NCBI GenBank assembly: GCA_963785415.1
Contig: CAWAVB010000001.1
Location: 1,364,001-1,428,000 of the forward strand
Length of the DNA: 64,000 nucleotides
From: Bog-793 sp963785415
Lineage (GTDB): Bacteria; Actinomycetota; Acidimicrobiia; Acidimicrobiales; Bog-793
Reading direction: 5' to 3'
The stretch's first letter is position 1, and each line of letters opens with the position of its first letter. Under the pieces are notes generated by a model. It worked only from the letters and a program-made list of their open reading frames with translations, searched no databases and had not been told where the DNA came from. This document shows positions 26,725 to 35,225 of this stretch, in pieces. Made by a program: the position numbers and the translations under genes.

Positions 26725-27962
26725 CGAGCCTCTTCGCCACCATGGCCACGGACCCGGGCCGGGTCCGTTCCTCCAATCAGGACCGGGCGATCGTCGGCAA
26801 CGGGTTCCTCGCGGTCGCCGACGGCATGGGCGGCCACGTCGGTGGGGAGACCGCGGCCCGGATCGCCGTCGAGTCTGTCGGACGCTCCTACCAGCTGCGC
26901 CCGACCGCCGCCGGTCTCGTCTCCGCAGTCCACCAGGCGAACGACGACATCTACGCCGAGGGGGCCAAGAACCGTGGGCTGCGCGGGATGGGCACCACGC
27001 TCACCGCGGCGGCGCTCGTCGCCTCCGACCGCGGCGCCGGGATCGTCGTCGCCAACGTCGGTGACTCCCGCGCCTACCTGTTCGGCCCGGACGGGCTCCG
27101 CCAGCTCACCGAGGACCACAGCCTCGTCGAAGAGATGGTCCGCCGGGGTGAGATCACCGAGCGCGAGGCGTTCTTCCACCCGCACCGCCACATCCTCACC
27201 CGCGCCCTCGGCGTCGATCGTCAGCTCGACGTCGACACCTGGACGGTCGACGTGACCGACGGCGACCGCATCCTTTTGTGCAGCGACGGACTGACGAACG
27301 AGTGCCCCGACGCCGAGATCGCCGAGATCCTCAAGGCGAACCCCGATCCCGACTCGGCGGCACAGGCCCTCGTCGTGCGGGCCCTCGAGCACGGCGGGAA
27401 CGACAACGTCACCGTGATCGTCGCCTCGGTCGTCGAAACCGCCGCGCACGCTGGGTCCGAGGCGCCGGGGCGAGCCACAGCCGTCGCCACGCCGGTGGTC
27501 CCGTCCGCCGCGGCCGGTGCTTCGCCGAGCCGCGTCCCGGGGCCGCGTCCGCCCCGCGGCGTCGGGGAACGACTCGTCACGTTCTGGTCGGTCATGTTCG
27601 TGCTCGCCCTCGCGGGCGTGCTCGGCGGCGCGGCCGGCTTCGTCGACTGGTACGTGAAGGCCTCGTATTTCGTGGGGTTCGACCACAACAACGTCGCCAT
27701 CTTCCAAGGACGCCCCGGGGGCTTCTTGTGGTTCAAACCGTCGCTCGTGAGGGTGACGTCGCTGACGCGGGGCGCCGTCTACCCGCCAAGCCTCCCGTTC
27801 ATCGAGGCCGGCCTCCTCGAGCCCTCGCTCTCGGCCGCGATCGGGGCCGTCGACACTCTCATGTCCGAGAAGAGCAAACTAGGGCTCAGCGCCTCGATCA
27901 CCATCCTGCCGGCGACGGCGGGGCCGGGCACCTCGGCGAACCTCGTGGCGCACACCATCTGA
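26721..27962 (+). CDS. pstP: PP2C-family Ser/Thr protein phosphatase PstP
   Basis: 413 aa. Metal-binding PP2C motifs: SNQDRAIVG, VADGMGGHVGGE, GDSRAYLFG, LCSDGLTNE, GGNDNVTVIV. A single membrane helix (FWSVMFVLALAGVLGGAAGF) follows a disordered linker, with a small extracytoplasmic tail. It reverses PknB phosphorylation. GTG 26721 overlaps the fhaB stop. Unlike most actinobacteria, the next gene is pbpA, with no rodA between. Confidence 0.93.
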   Translation: MTSLFATMATDPGRVRSSNQDRAIVGNGFLAVADGMGGHVGGETAARIAVESVGRSYQLRPTAAGLVSAVHQANDDIYAEGAKNRGLRGMGTTLTAAALVASDRGAGIVVANVGDSRAYLFGPDGLRQLTEDHSLVEEMVRRGEITEREAFFHPHRHILTRALGVDRQLDVDTWTVDVTDGDRILLCSDGLTNECPDAEIAEILKANPDPDSAAQALVVRALEHGGNDNVTVIVASVVETAAHAGSEAPGRATAVATPVVPSAAAGASPSRVPGPRPPRGVGERLVTFWSVMFVLALAGVLGGAAGFVDWYVKASYFVGFDHNNVAIFQGRPGGFLWFKPSLVRVTSLTRGAVYPPSLPFIEAGLLEPSLSAAIGAVDTLMSEKSKLGLSASITILPATAGPGTSANLVAHTI

Positions 27963-27963
27963 G

Positions 27964-29445
27964 ATGAACAGACGGATCCGCACCTTCGCTCTCGTGGCCC
28001 TCGCCTGTTTCGGCCTGCTCCTGCTCCAGCTCGGCAACCTCCAGGTGCGCCAGGCGACCGCTCTGCAGCGCTCGCCGTTCCAGCCGCCCGTCAACGGGGG
28101 CGACCCCTTCGAGCAACCGCGCGGCGAGATCGTGAGCTCAGACGGAGTCGTGCTCGCCGAGTCGATCCCGACCACCAACGGCTACCGCTACTTCCGCCAC
28201 TACCCCGACGGCCCGCTCTTCGCCAGCATCACCGGCTACTACGACGTGACGGCGTCCTCCGCCCCATACGGGATGGAGGCCGAGTACAACCAGTTCCTCA
28301 GCCCGAACACCCCGGCCGTGCACAGCCTGGACGGCATCCTCACCGAGCGGACCGGGACCGACTCGGTCGAGATCACGGTGTCGACGACCCTCCAGAAGGT
28401 CGCCGCCGAGGCGCTCGGCAGTTACCTCGGAGCCGTCGTCGCGATCGACCCGCAGACGGGCGCGATCCTCGCGGCGTACTCCAACCCGACGTACAACCCG
28501 AACAAGCTGTCGTCGACGGACAAGAAACAGTCCGCGAACTACTACAAGTCCCTCGACCCCGACAGCGGCAGTTCGCCCCTCATCAACGGCGTGACCGCGC
28601 AGCGTTACCCGCCGGGATCGACGTTCAAGGTCATCACCACGTCGGCGATCTTCGATCACGACCCGGCACTCGAGGACTTCGTCGCCAAGCCGGCCTCATC
28701 GATCTCGCTGCGGGAAACGATCCTGCGGCTCCACAACTTCGGGTCCGAGACGTGCGGGGGCCCGCTCGCGGAGGATTTCGCCGTCTCGTGCGACACGGCG
28801 TTCGCCGAGATCGGAATGAAGCTCGGCGCCCAGCGCCTTTACGACGAGGCGACGTCGTTCGGCTTCAACCAGGTCCCGCCCATCGACCTCCCCTCCGACG
28901 AAGTCATCCCGGCCGTGTTCCCGTCGGCGGCGAGCTTCGCCGAGAACATCCCCGGCGTCGCCTACTCGGCGATCGGCCAGGAGAACGTGGCGGAGACGGC
29001 GCTCCAGGACGCGCTCGTCGCCTCGGCGATCGCCGACGACGGGACGATCATGACGCCGCACTTTCTGAGCCGCATCGTCGACGCCGCCGGCAACGTGATC
29101 GAGACCTACAAGCCGCACCCCTGGCTGCAGGCGACGTCGGCGGTGACGGCCGAGCAGGTCCGCACGCTCATGCTCGGCGTCGTCACGAGCGGGACGGCGT
29201 CCGGCGTCGACTTCCCGTCCGATCTCCACGTCGCGGCGAAGACGGGCACCGCCGAGACGTCGAACAACCCCTGCAACGACGACTGGCTGATCGCGACGGC
29301 GCCGGCCGGTCCCGGGGACGTCCCCCAGGTCGCCGTCGCGGCCGTCGTCGTCCAGCCGACCGGTTACTGCGACGGCACCGGTGCCGCCGTCGCCGGTCCG
29401 ATCGTGCGGACGGTCCTTCTCGCCGCGCTCGGTTTGGGGTCATGA
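27964..29445 (+). CDS. pbpA: penicillin-binding protein A, transpeptidase
   Basis: 493 aa class B PBP. It has an N-terminal membrane anchor (LVALACFGLLLLQLGNLQVRQA), a dimerisation region, and a transpeptidase domain with Ser in PPGSTFKV and the motif KTGTAE. The middle motif, normally Ser-x-Asn, reads SCD (AVSCDTAFAEIG), so its Asn is replaced by Asp. PbpA cross-links peptidoglycan at the septum and is regulated by the kinase/phosphatase genes around it. It starts 1 bp after the pstP stop. Confidence 0.93.
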   Translation: MNRRIRTFALVALACFGLLLLQLGNLQVRQATALQRSPFQPPVNGGDPFEQPRGEIVSSDGVVLAESIPTTNGYRYFRHYPDGPLFASITGYYDVTASSAPYGMEAEYNQFLSPNTPAVHSLDGILTERTGTDSVEITVSTTLQKVAAEALGSYLGAVVAIDPQTGAILAAYSNPTYNPNKLSSTDKKQSANYYKSLDPDSGSSPLINGVTAQRYPPGSTFKVITTSAIFDHDPALEDFVAKPASSISLRETILRLHNFGSETCGGPLAEDFAVSCDTAFAEIGMKLGAQRLYDEATSFGFNQVPPIDLPSDEVIPAVFPSAASFAENIPGVAYSAIGQENVAETALQDALVASAIADDGTIMTPHFLSRIVDAAGNVIETYKPHPWLQATSAVTAEQVRTLMLGVVTSGTASGVDFPSDLHVAAKTGTAETSNNPCNDDWLIATAPAGPGDVPQVAVAAVVVQPTGYCDGTGAAVAGPIVRTVLLAALGLGS

Positions 29446-29500
29446 GACCGTCACGACCGTCGTTCGTCGGCGCAGCCCGCCCGCCTAGGCTCACGCGCAC

Positions 29501-31453
29501 ATGACGATGACCCCGCACACCGTGGTCGGCGGGCGTTACGAGCTCGGGGACCAGATCGCCCGTGGCGGGACCGCGCAGGTCTTTTTGGCCCGCGACCTCC
29601 TGCTCGGGCGCCCGGTCGCCTTGAAGGTGCTGTTCTCGGAGCTCTCGGCGAACAGCGCGTTCGTCGAGCGGTTCCGGCGTGAGGCGCAGGCAGCGGCGAA
29701 CCTGTCACACCCGAACATCGTCCCCGTGTTCGACTGGGGCGAGACCGACTCGACGTACTTCATCGTCATGGAGTACGTCGACGGCGAGGCGCTCTCCTCG
29801 ATCATCCGCACCCAGGCGCCGCTCAGCTCGGCGCAGGCGGCCTCGGTCGCCTCGGACATCGCGAAGGCCCTCGCCTACGCCCACCGCCACGGCGTCGTGC
29901 ACCGCGACGTGAAGCCCGGCAACGTCCTCATCACCGCCGACGGTCAGGTGAAGGTCACGGACTTCGGCATCGCCCGGGCGATCGGCGTCGACGAACAGAT
30001 CACGCAGACCGGCCTCGTCATGGGGACGGCGACGTACTTCTCGCCCGAACAGGCGCAGGGCCTCGGCGTCGACGGGCGCAGCGATGTTTACGCCCTCGGC
30101 GTCGTCCTCTACGAGATGGTGGCGGGCCGACCCCCGTTCGTCGGCGAGTCGCCGGTCGCGATCGCCTACCAGCACGTCCGGGAACAGCCCCAGCCGCCGA
30201 GCGCGTTCAACCCGGACGTCTCCCCGGCGCTCGAGGCCGTCATCCTCCAGGCGATGGCGAAACTCCCCAAGGAGCGCTACCAGACCGCCGAGGAATTCCG
30301 CGCCGACCTCGAGCGATTCGCCCACGGCCAGCCGGTGCTCGCCCACGCCCGCCACGAGGAGCCGACGATCGCCGTCCCGACGACGAGTAGCGCCACGCGG
30401 GAGGCCGTTCCGCTCGCCGCCGGTGCCGCGCCCCCGGGGAGAAGGACGACGCCGTACTGGCTCGGCACGGGCGGCGTGTTCGCCGTCGCGATAGGGCTCA
30501 TCGTCTACTTCGGCGGCCACGCCCTCGGCTATTTCGGTGGCGCGCCCTACTTCCCCGTGCCCAACGTCGAGGGACTCTCGGCGAAGGCGGCGGTGACGAA
30601 GCTCGTGAAAGTCGGGCTCGACCCGGTGACGAAGAAGGTCGCGGGCACCGCCGCGAACAAGGGCACGGTCACTTCCCAGGACCCGACACATCCCGGGGAG
30701 GTCACCAAGGGCCAGCGCGTGACGCTCGATGTCGCGCGCCCGCCCGGGCCCATCTCCATCCCGCCGGTGACGGGTCTCACCATGGTCGACGCCGAGGCCC
30801 AGCTAAAGATCGCCGGGTTCCACTACCGCGTCCGATGGGAGCTCCCGACGGTCCCCGGCCTCACCGAGGGCCAGGTCGTCGACGAGGTTCCCGCACCCCC
30901 GAGTACCGCGCCGGCGGGGTCGATAATCATCCTCGACGTCATCCACGGGACGCTGATCATCAAAGTGCCCCCGACCGAGGGGCTGACGAAGGCGGCGGCC
31001 GACGCCGCGATCACCTCGGCCGGCCTCAGCATCGGACCGACCTCGACGCAGTACTCCTCGACGGTCGCGACGGGCTCGGTCATCTCGTCGAGCCCCCCGG
31101 CGGGGCAGAAGGTGAAGAGTGGGACGTCGGTGCAGCTCGTCATCTCCTCGGGCGCGTTGATCAACGTCCCCGACGTCGAGAACGAGACGCTCCTCCAAGC
31201 CCAGGAGGACCTGTCGAACGCCGGCCTGCAGTACGTGATCATCCCGGAGCAGGCAAACCTGCCCGACCAGGTCGGCCTCGTCATCGCCCAGGACCCGGGC
31301 CCGGACCAGTCCGAGCCGCCCGGTTACCAGGTCTCGATCTACGTCGGCGTGGAGAACACGACGACGACCACGACCACGACTCCGTCGACGACCACGACGA
31401 CCCCGCCGTTGGTGACGACGACGTCGACGACCCCGCCGACGACGAACCCCTAG
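29501..31453 (+). CDS. pknB: PASTA-domain Ser/Thr protein kinase PknB
   Basis: 650 aa. Kinase domain 10-275: glycine loop QIARGGTAQVF, Lys in VALKVLF, catalytic HRDVKPGNVL, DFGIARA. One membrane helix (about 325-345) leads to four extracytoplasmic PASTA repeats (about 350-620) that bind muropeptides, and a Thr/Pro-rich tail. It phosphorylates cell-wall and division proteins read by FhaA/FhaB. Only this one kinase is here; pknA, usually adjacent, is absent. Confidence 0.95.
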   Translation: MTMTPHTVVGGRYELGDQIARGGTAQVFLARDLLLGRPVALKVLFSELSANSAFVERFRREAQAAANLSHPNIVPVFDWGETDSTYFIVMEYVDGEALSSIIRTQAPLSSAQAASVASDIAKALAYAHRHGVVHRDVKPGNVLITADGQVKVTDFGIARAIGVDEQITQTGLVMGTATYFSPEQAQGLGVDGRSDVYALGVVLYEMVAGRPPFVGESPVAIAYQHVREQPQPPSAFNPDVSPALEAVILQAMAKLPKERYQTAEEFRADLERFAHGQPVLAHARHEEPTIAVPTTSSATREAVPLAAGAAPPGRRTTPYWLGTGGVFAVAIGLIVYFGGHALGYFGGAPYFPVPNVEGLSAKAAVTKLVKVGLDPVTKKVAGTAANKGTVTSQDPTHPGEVTKGQRVTLDVARPPGPISIPPVTGLTMVDAEAQLKIAGFHYRVRWELPTVPGLTEGQVVDEVPAPPSTAPAGSIIILDVIHGTLIIKVPPTEGLTKAAADAAITSAGLSIGPTSTQYSSTVATGSVISSSPPAGQKVKSGTSVQLVISSGALINVPDVENETLLQAQEDLSNAGLQYVIIPEQANLPDQVGLVIAQDPGPDQSEPPGYQVSIYVGVENTTTTTTTTPSTTTTTPPLVTTTSTTPPTTNP

Positions 31454-31540
31454 CGGTCCGGACGGACCCGACGCGCCGGACGGGAGAACTTGTCGTGCGT
31501 TTTCCCCTCGGTGACGGTCCGGTCGGTATCCTCGGGGTCC

Positions 31541-31816
31541 GTGGCGGCTAAGGCGAGGACCCAGGGACAAGGGCGCGGTCGTGTGACACCGAAGGGGCGC
31601 CCGCCTTCGGGCCGTTACACGCCACCGATCCCACGAGAGGTGCGGCGCAGCCCGAGGTGGTACCCGTGGATGCTCCTCAGCCTGCTCGTCGTCGGCGTCC
31701 TCGTCATCCTGCTCAACTACATCGACGCCCTGCCGAAGAGCCCGGCGAACTGGTACACCCTCGGCGGCTTCGTCTGCATCCTCGCCGGTGCCTTGCTCGC
31801 CACCCGTTACCGGTGA
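31541..31816 (+). CDS. crgA: cell division protein CrgA
   Basis: About 91 aa. Two membrane helices (WYPWMLLSLLVVGVLVILL and YTLGGFVCILAGALLATRY) joined by the conserved NYIDALPKSPANW loop, ending in Arg as CrgA does. CrgA bridges FtsZ, FtsI and peptidoglycan enzymes at the septum. GTG 31541 (AAKARTQG) was preferred to the track start 31490 because the earlier part is not CrgA-like. The gene is usually near oriC and pknB in actinobacteria. Confidence 0.88.
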   Translation: MAAKARTQGQGRGRVTPKGRPPSGRYTPPIPREVRRSPRWYPWMLLSLLVVGVLVILLNYIDALPKSPANWYTLGGFVCILAGALLATRYR

Positions 31817-31848
31817 GCGGCATCACAACTCTGTAATTCTCCCCAGTC

Positions 31849-31869
31849 TCGTCCACAGGCTGTGAATAA
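31849..31869. promoter_or_regulatory. pair of divergent DnaA-box-like 9-mers
   Basis: TCGTCCACA at 31849-31857 is one mismatch from TTGTCCACA. TGTGAATAA at 31861-31869 is the reverse complement of TTATTCACA, a consensus DnaA box. They face each other across 3 bp, beside crgA. Two boxes alone do not make an origin. Confidence 0.4.
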
Positions 31870-31871
31870 CT
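31864..31871. repeat. left target duplication of the IS1595-family element
   Basis: GAATAACT abuts the left inverted repeat; GAATAACC (40528-40535) abuts the right one. Seven of eight bases agree, and 8 bp is the family's usual duplication. Confidence 0.7.
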
Positions 31872-31897
31872 GGCGATGTGTGCGATGACACACCCAC
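31872..31897. repeat. left 26-bp terminal inverted repeat (IS1595 family)
   Basis: Exact reverse complement of 40502-40527. It lies only 15 bp from the ISL3 insertion. Confidence 0.85.
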
Positions 31898-31904
31898 GTA
31901 AGGC

Positions 31905-31912
31905 CAATAACG
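31905..31912. repeat. left 8-bp target duplication of the ISL3-family element
   Basis: CAATAACG here and again at 33349-33356, exact. Confidence 0.85.
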
Positions 31913-33348
31913 GGCTCTTCTCAATGAACCGGGGTGCGTGATCACCTGACCGCGCTCCGATAGGTATCCACCAACGCGGCAGAAGGCCTCGCCATTCTCG
32001 TGGTTGCTCGACAACTCCGAGAAAGGGAGACCCCCTGCCATGTGTGACGGTAACGAGTTCGACGACGCGTTTCTGGGACTGCCTGGCTTTCGCGTCACCG
32101 CGGTCACCGAGGACGGCGACGAGCTGCTCATCGGCATCGAGACGGTTCGCGCCGCCGCGGGCTGCCCCACGTGCGGGGTGATCGCGCGGACGAAGGACCG
32201 GCAGCGGGTGGTGATCCGTGACCTGCCGGTCTTCGACCGGCGGGTGAAGCTCGTCTGGTCCAAGCGCCGTTTCTCCTGTCCCGAGCCGGACTGCCCAGAG
32301 AAGACCTGGTGCGAACGCAGTGACGAGTTCCCTAGCCGCCAGGTGCTCAGCGCCCGGGCCGGACGGGAGTGCACCCGCGCCGTCGGCGAGGAGGCCCGCT
32401 CGGTGGCGTCGCTCGCCCGCTGGCTCGGTGTCGCCTGGGGAACGGTGATGGCGGCGGTCCGCCACCACGGCACGCCCCTCGTCGAGGATCCCGACCGCGT
32501 GGGGGTGGTCACCTCGCTCGGGATCGACGAGACGGCCTTCCTGCGCGCCAACGCCGAGCATGCGACGAGCTACGTCACCGGCTTCGTCGACCTCGAGCGA
32601 CCGATTCTCGTTGACATGGTCGAGGGGAACCGGGCGATCGACGTCAACCGCTGGCTGGCGCGACAGGACGATGCCTTCCTCGCGGCGGTGCGCACCGTGG
32701 CGTGTGACCTGCACGAGGGCTATCGGGCCGGGCTCCATCCCTCTCTCGACCACGCCCGCCAGGTGGCCGATCCCTTCCACGTCGTCGCGGCGGGCAACCG
32801 CTGCGTCGACGCCGTGCGCCGCAGGGTGCAGAACGAGCTCCTCGGCCATCGCGGGCGCAAGCACGATCCCCTCTATCGGATCCGCCGGGTACTCCTCACC
32901 GGGGCGGAGCGGCTGAACCCGCGCGGGGTCGACCGGATGGCGCTCGGGCTGCGCCTCGGCGATCCGAACGACGAGGTTCTCGGGGCGTGGCTCGCCAAGG
33001 AGTACCTGCGTGACGTCTATCTCACCGAGGACGCCGACGAGGCGGCCGTGCTCCTCGACCGGGTGATCGTCGGCTGTCTCGACGACGAGGTGGCCGAGAT
33101 CGTCTCACTCGGTCACACACTGCGGCGCTGGCGCACCCAGATCCTTGCCCACCACGCGACGGGTGCCTCGAACGGGCCGACCGAGGCGATGAACCTCTTG
33201 GTGAAGAAGATCAAGCGCTGCGGGCACGGCTTCAAGAACTTCGGCAACTACCGGTTGCGTGTCCTCTTGCACTGCGGTGGGATCAAATGGGACGCTCATC
33301 CCTCCACGACAATGCGGGGGCGCTCACCCCGGTTGGTTGCGTAGAGCC
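31913..33348 (+). mobile_element. ISL3-family insertion sequence
   Basis: 1436 bp, ending in GGCTCT...AGAGCC with further matching subterminal bases (ACCGGGGTG on both sides). It is flanked by the exact 8-bp duplication CAATAACG, the size usual for ISL3. One intact transposase gene. It sits inside the IS1595-family element, 41 bp from its left end. Confidence 0.9.
32040..33344 (+). CDS. ISL3-family transposase
   Basis: 434 aa from ATG 32040. An N-terminal zinc-ribbon (CPTCG ... FSCPEPDCPEKTW) precedes a helix-turn-helix region and a DDE catalytic domain starting at SLGIDETAF, with DLHEGYRAG and the late TEAMNLLVKKIKRCGHGFKN block containing the catalytic Glu. The frame is intact and its stop lies within the right inverted repeat. 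Confidence 0.92.
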   Translation: MCDGNEFDDAFLGLPGFRVTAVTEDGDELLIGIETVRAAAGCPTCGVIARTKDRQRVVIRDLPVFDRRVKLVWSKRRFSCPEPDCPEKTWCERSDEFPSRQVLSARAGRECTRAVGEEARSVASLARWLGVAWGTVMAAVRHHGTPLVEDPDRVGVVTSLGIDETAFLRANAEHATSYVTGFVDLERPILVDMVEGNRAIDVNRWLARQDDAFLAAVRTVACDLHEGYRAGLHPSLDHARQVADPFHVVAAGNRCVDAVRRRVQNELLGHRGRKHDPLYRIRRVLLTGAERLNPRGVDRMALGLRLGDPNDEVLGAWLAKEYLRDVYLTEDADEAAVLLDRVIVGCLDDEVAEIVSLGHTLRRWRTQILAHHATGASNGPTEAMNLLVKKIKRCGHGFKNFGNYRLRVLLHCGGIKWDAHPSTTMRGRSPRLVA

Positions 33349-33356
33349 CAATAACG
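33349..33356. repeat. right 8-bp target duplication of the ISL3-family element
   Basis: CAATAACG, identical to 31905-31912. Confidence 0.85.
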
Positions 33357-33372
33357 GCGCTACGCTGGGGGA

Positions 33373-33574
33373 ATGGCGTGGCATGACTCGGAGCACTCTG
33401 ATCGCCTCTGGAAGAGAGGCGGCTCGCTAGTGGTAGCGGGAGGTGTGTTTGCTGTCATCGTTATGGGGACTGCCAATGGCCACGACGTGTTCAACAACGT
33501 TTTGTTTCTTATTGCTCTGGCGGTGGTGTGTCTCGGGGCCCTCAGCATGGTTGCTTCCCCTATCCATTGGGCAG
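33373..33574 (+). pseudogene. passenger membrane-protein gene, 5' part, interrupted by IS21
   Basis: 67 codons from ATG 33373. Two hydrophobic helices are seen (GGSLVVAGGVFAVIVMGTA and VLFLIALAVVCLGALSMVA). At the GGCAG duplication the frame runs into IS21. Joining 33574 to 36657 (one duplication copy removed) continues in the same frame with no stop into the piece at 36652-37285, giving a protein of about 275 aa. No known family was recognised. It is carried within the IS1595-family element. Confidence 0.75.
33570..33574. repeat. left 5-bp target duplication of the IS21-family element
   Basis: GGCAG here and at 36652-36656. Confidence 0.65.
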
Positions 33575-33695
33575 CTGAGTGTGCTCATCTGGTCTGGCCC
33601 CACTTCTGACGGTCGTGCTCACCTGATCTGGCCCCACCCAGAGTGCCTCCGCCAGGGTCCACCACCATCGCGGTCGGTGCGCCGAATCTGGGCGG

Positions 33696-35225
33696 ATGAC
33701 GAGGTCACGGGTGGAGCTGTTCGAGGAAATCCGCAAGGCGCACGACCGCGAGGGGCTCGGCATCCGAGCACTCGCGAATCGGTTCGGTGTGCATCGACGA
33801 GCGGTGCGCCAGGCGCTGGCATCGCCGATCCCTCCGCCGCGAAAGTCGGCGGTGCACCCGTCGCCGGCGCTCGATCCCTGGAAGGCGACGATCGACCGCT
33901 GGCTCGCGGAGGACGAGTCCGCGCCGAGAAAGCAGCGCCACACCGCCCGACGAGTCTTCCAGCGCCTTGTTGAAGAACTCGGGGCGGAGGTGGGCGAGTC
34001 GACCGTCCGCCGCTACGTCGCGCAGGCGAGGCGGAAGCGGCCCGTCGCGCTCGCCGAGGTCAAGGTGCCGCAGATCCACCCACCCGGCGAGGAGGCCGAG
34101 GTCGACTTCGGGCAGGTGAGCTTCGTCTGCAACGGCAAGCTCGTCACCGGCCATCTCTTCGTGATGCGGCTGTCCGCCTCGGGCCGGGCGTTCCACCGTG
34201 TCTACGCCGGCGAGACCCAGGAGGTGTTCCTCGACGGCCACGTCGGCGCGTTCGAACGGTTCGGTGGCGTGCCCCGGCGCATCCGCTACGACAACCTGAA
34301 GCCCGCGGTCATCAAGGTGCTGCGCGGTCGGGACCGGCTGGAAGCCGCCCGCTTTGTCGCGCTCCGCTCTCACTACGGCTTCGACAGCTTCTTCTGCATC
34401 CCCGGCGTCGAGGGCGCGCACGAGAAGGGCGGCGTCGAGGGCGAGGTCGGCCGGTTCCGCCGCCGCCACCTCGTCCCGGTGCCGAATGTCTCGAGCCTCG
34501 CCGAGTTGAACAGGCTGGTGGCGCTGGCCGACGACCTCGACGACGGCCGCCACCTGCTCGGGCGCAAGGTGAGCGTCGCCGAGCACGCGCGCGGGGAGCT
34601 CGCCTTGTTCCTGCCACTGCCGACCGATCGCTTCGACACCGCGCTGCCCCTGCGGTGCCGGGTCGACCAGCGCTCGAGGATCTGCGTCCGCCAGCGCTTC
34701 TACTCCGCCCCGGCTCGCCTCGTCGGCCGGCGCCTCGAGGTCCGGCTCTCGGCGTCGTTCGTCGAGGCCTACGACGGCGGAGCGCTCGTCGCCCGTCACG
34801 AGCGGCTGATGGCCAAGGGCGCCGAGTCCCTGACTCTGGACCACTACCTCGAGGTCCTCGAGCGCAAGCCCGGAGCGTTCCCCGGGGCGACCGCCCTCGA
34901 CCAGGCCCGGGCGTCGGGCGCGTTCACCGCGCTCCATGAGCGCTTCTGGTCCGAGGCGCGGCGCCGGCTCGGCGACGCGGCAGGGACGCGGGCGCTCATC
35001 GGCGTTCTCCTCGCGCACCGCAACTTGCCAAGGGCTGCGGTCCTCTCCGGCATCGAGCGGGCCCTCGGCATCGGATCGGTCGACCCCGAGGTCGTGATCG
35101 TCGAGGCGCGCCGCGCCGCGGACGACCGGTCCGGCGTCGTCGTCGCGATCGGCGCGCTCAGCCGCTTCGACCGGCCCGCCCCCACCCTGCAGGCCTACGA
35201 CACCTTGTTGGAGGAGAGCTCATGA
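33696..35225 (+). CDS. istA: IS21-family transposase IstA
   Basis: 509 aa. N-terminal helix-turn-helix (EGLGIRALANRFGVHRRAVRQAL), then the DDE core: Asp in EVDFGQVSF, Asp in IRYDNLKPAV, Glu in EKGGVEGEVGRF. The C-terminal beta domain contains RSRICVRQRFYSAP. It cuts and joins DNA ends with help from IstB. The frame is intact and overlaps istB. Confidence 0.95.
   Translation: MTRSRVELFEEIRKAHDREGLGIRALANRFGVHRRAVRQALASPIPPPRKSAVHPSPALDPWKATIDRWLAEDESAPRKQRHTARRVFQRLVEELGAEVGESTVRRYVAQARRKRPVALAEVKVPQIHPPGEEAEVDFGQVSFVCNGKLVTGHLFVMRLSASGRAFHRVYAGETQEVFLDGHVGAFERFGGVPRRIRYDNLKPAVIKVLRGRDRLEAARFVALRSHYGFDSFFCIPGVEGAHEKGGVEGEVGRFRRRHLVPVPNVSSLAELNRLVALADDLDDGRHLLGRKVSVAEHARGELALFLPLPTDRFDTALPLRCRVDQRSRICVRQRFYSAPARLVGRRLEVRLSASFVEAYDGGALVARHERLMAKGAESLTLDHYLEVLERKPGAFPGATALDQARASGAFTALHERFWSEARRRLGDAAGTRALIGVLLAHRNLPRAAVLSGIERALGIGSVDPEVVIVEARRAADDRSGVVVAIGALSRFDRPAPTLQAYDTLLEESS

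Noticed and set aside
31360..31450. ACG/ACC trinucleotide repeat
   Set aside because: It encodes the Thr/Pro-rich tail of PknB and is in frame; not an independent repeat element.
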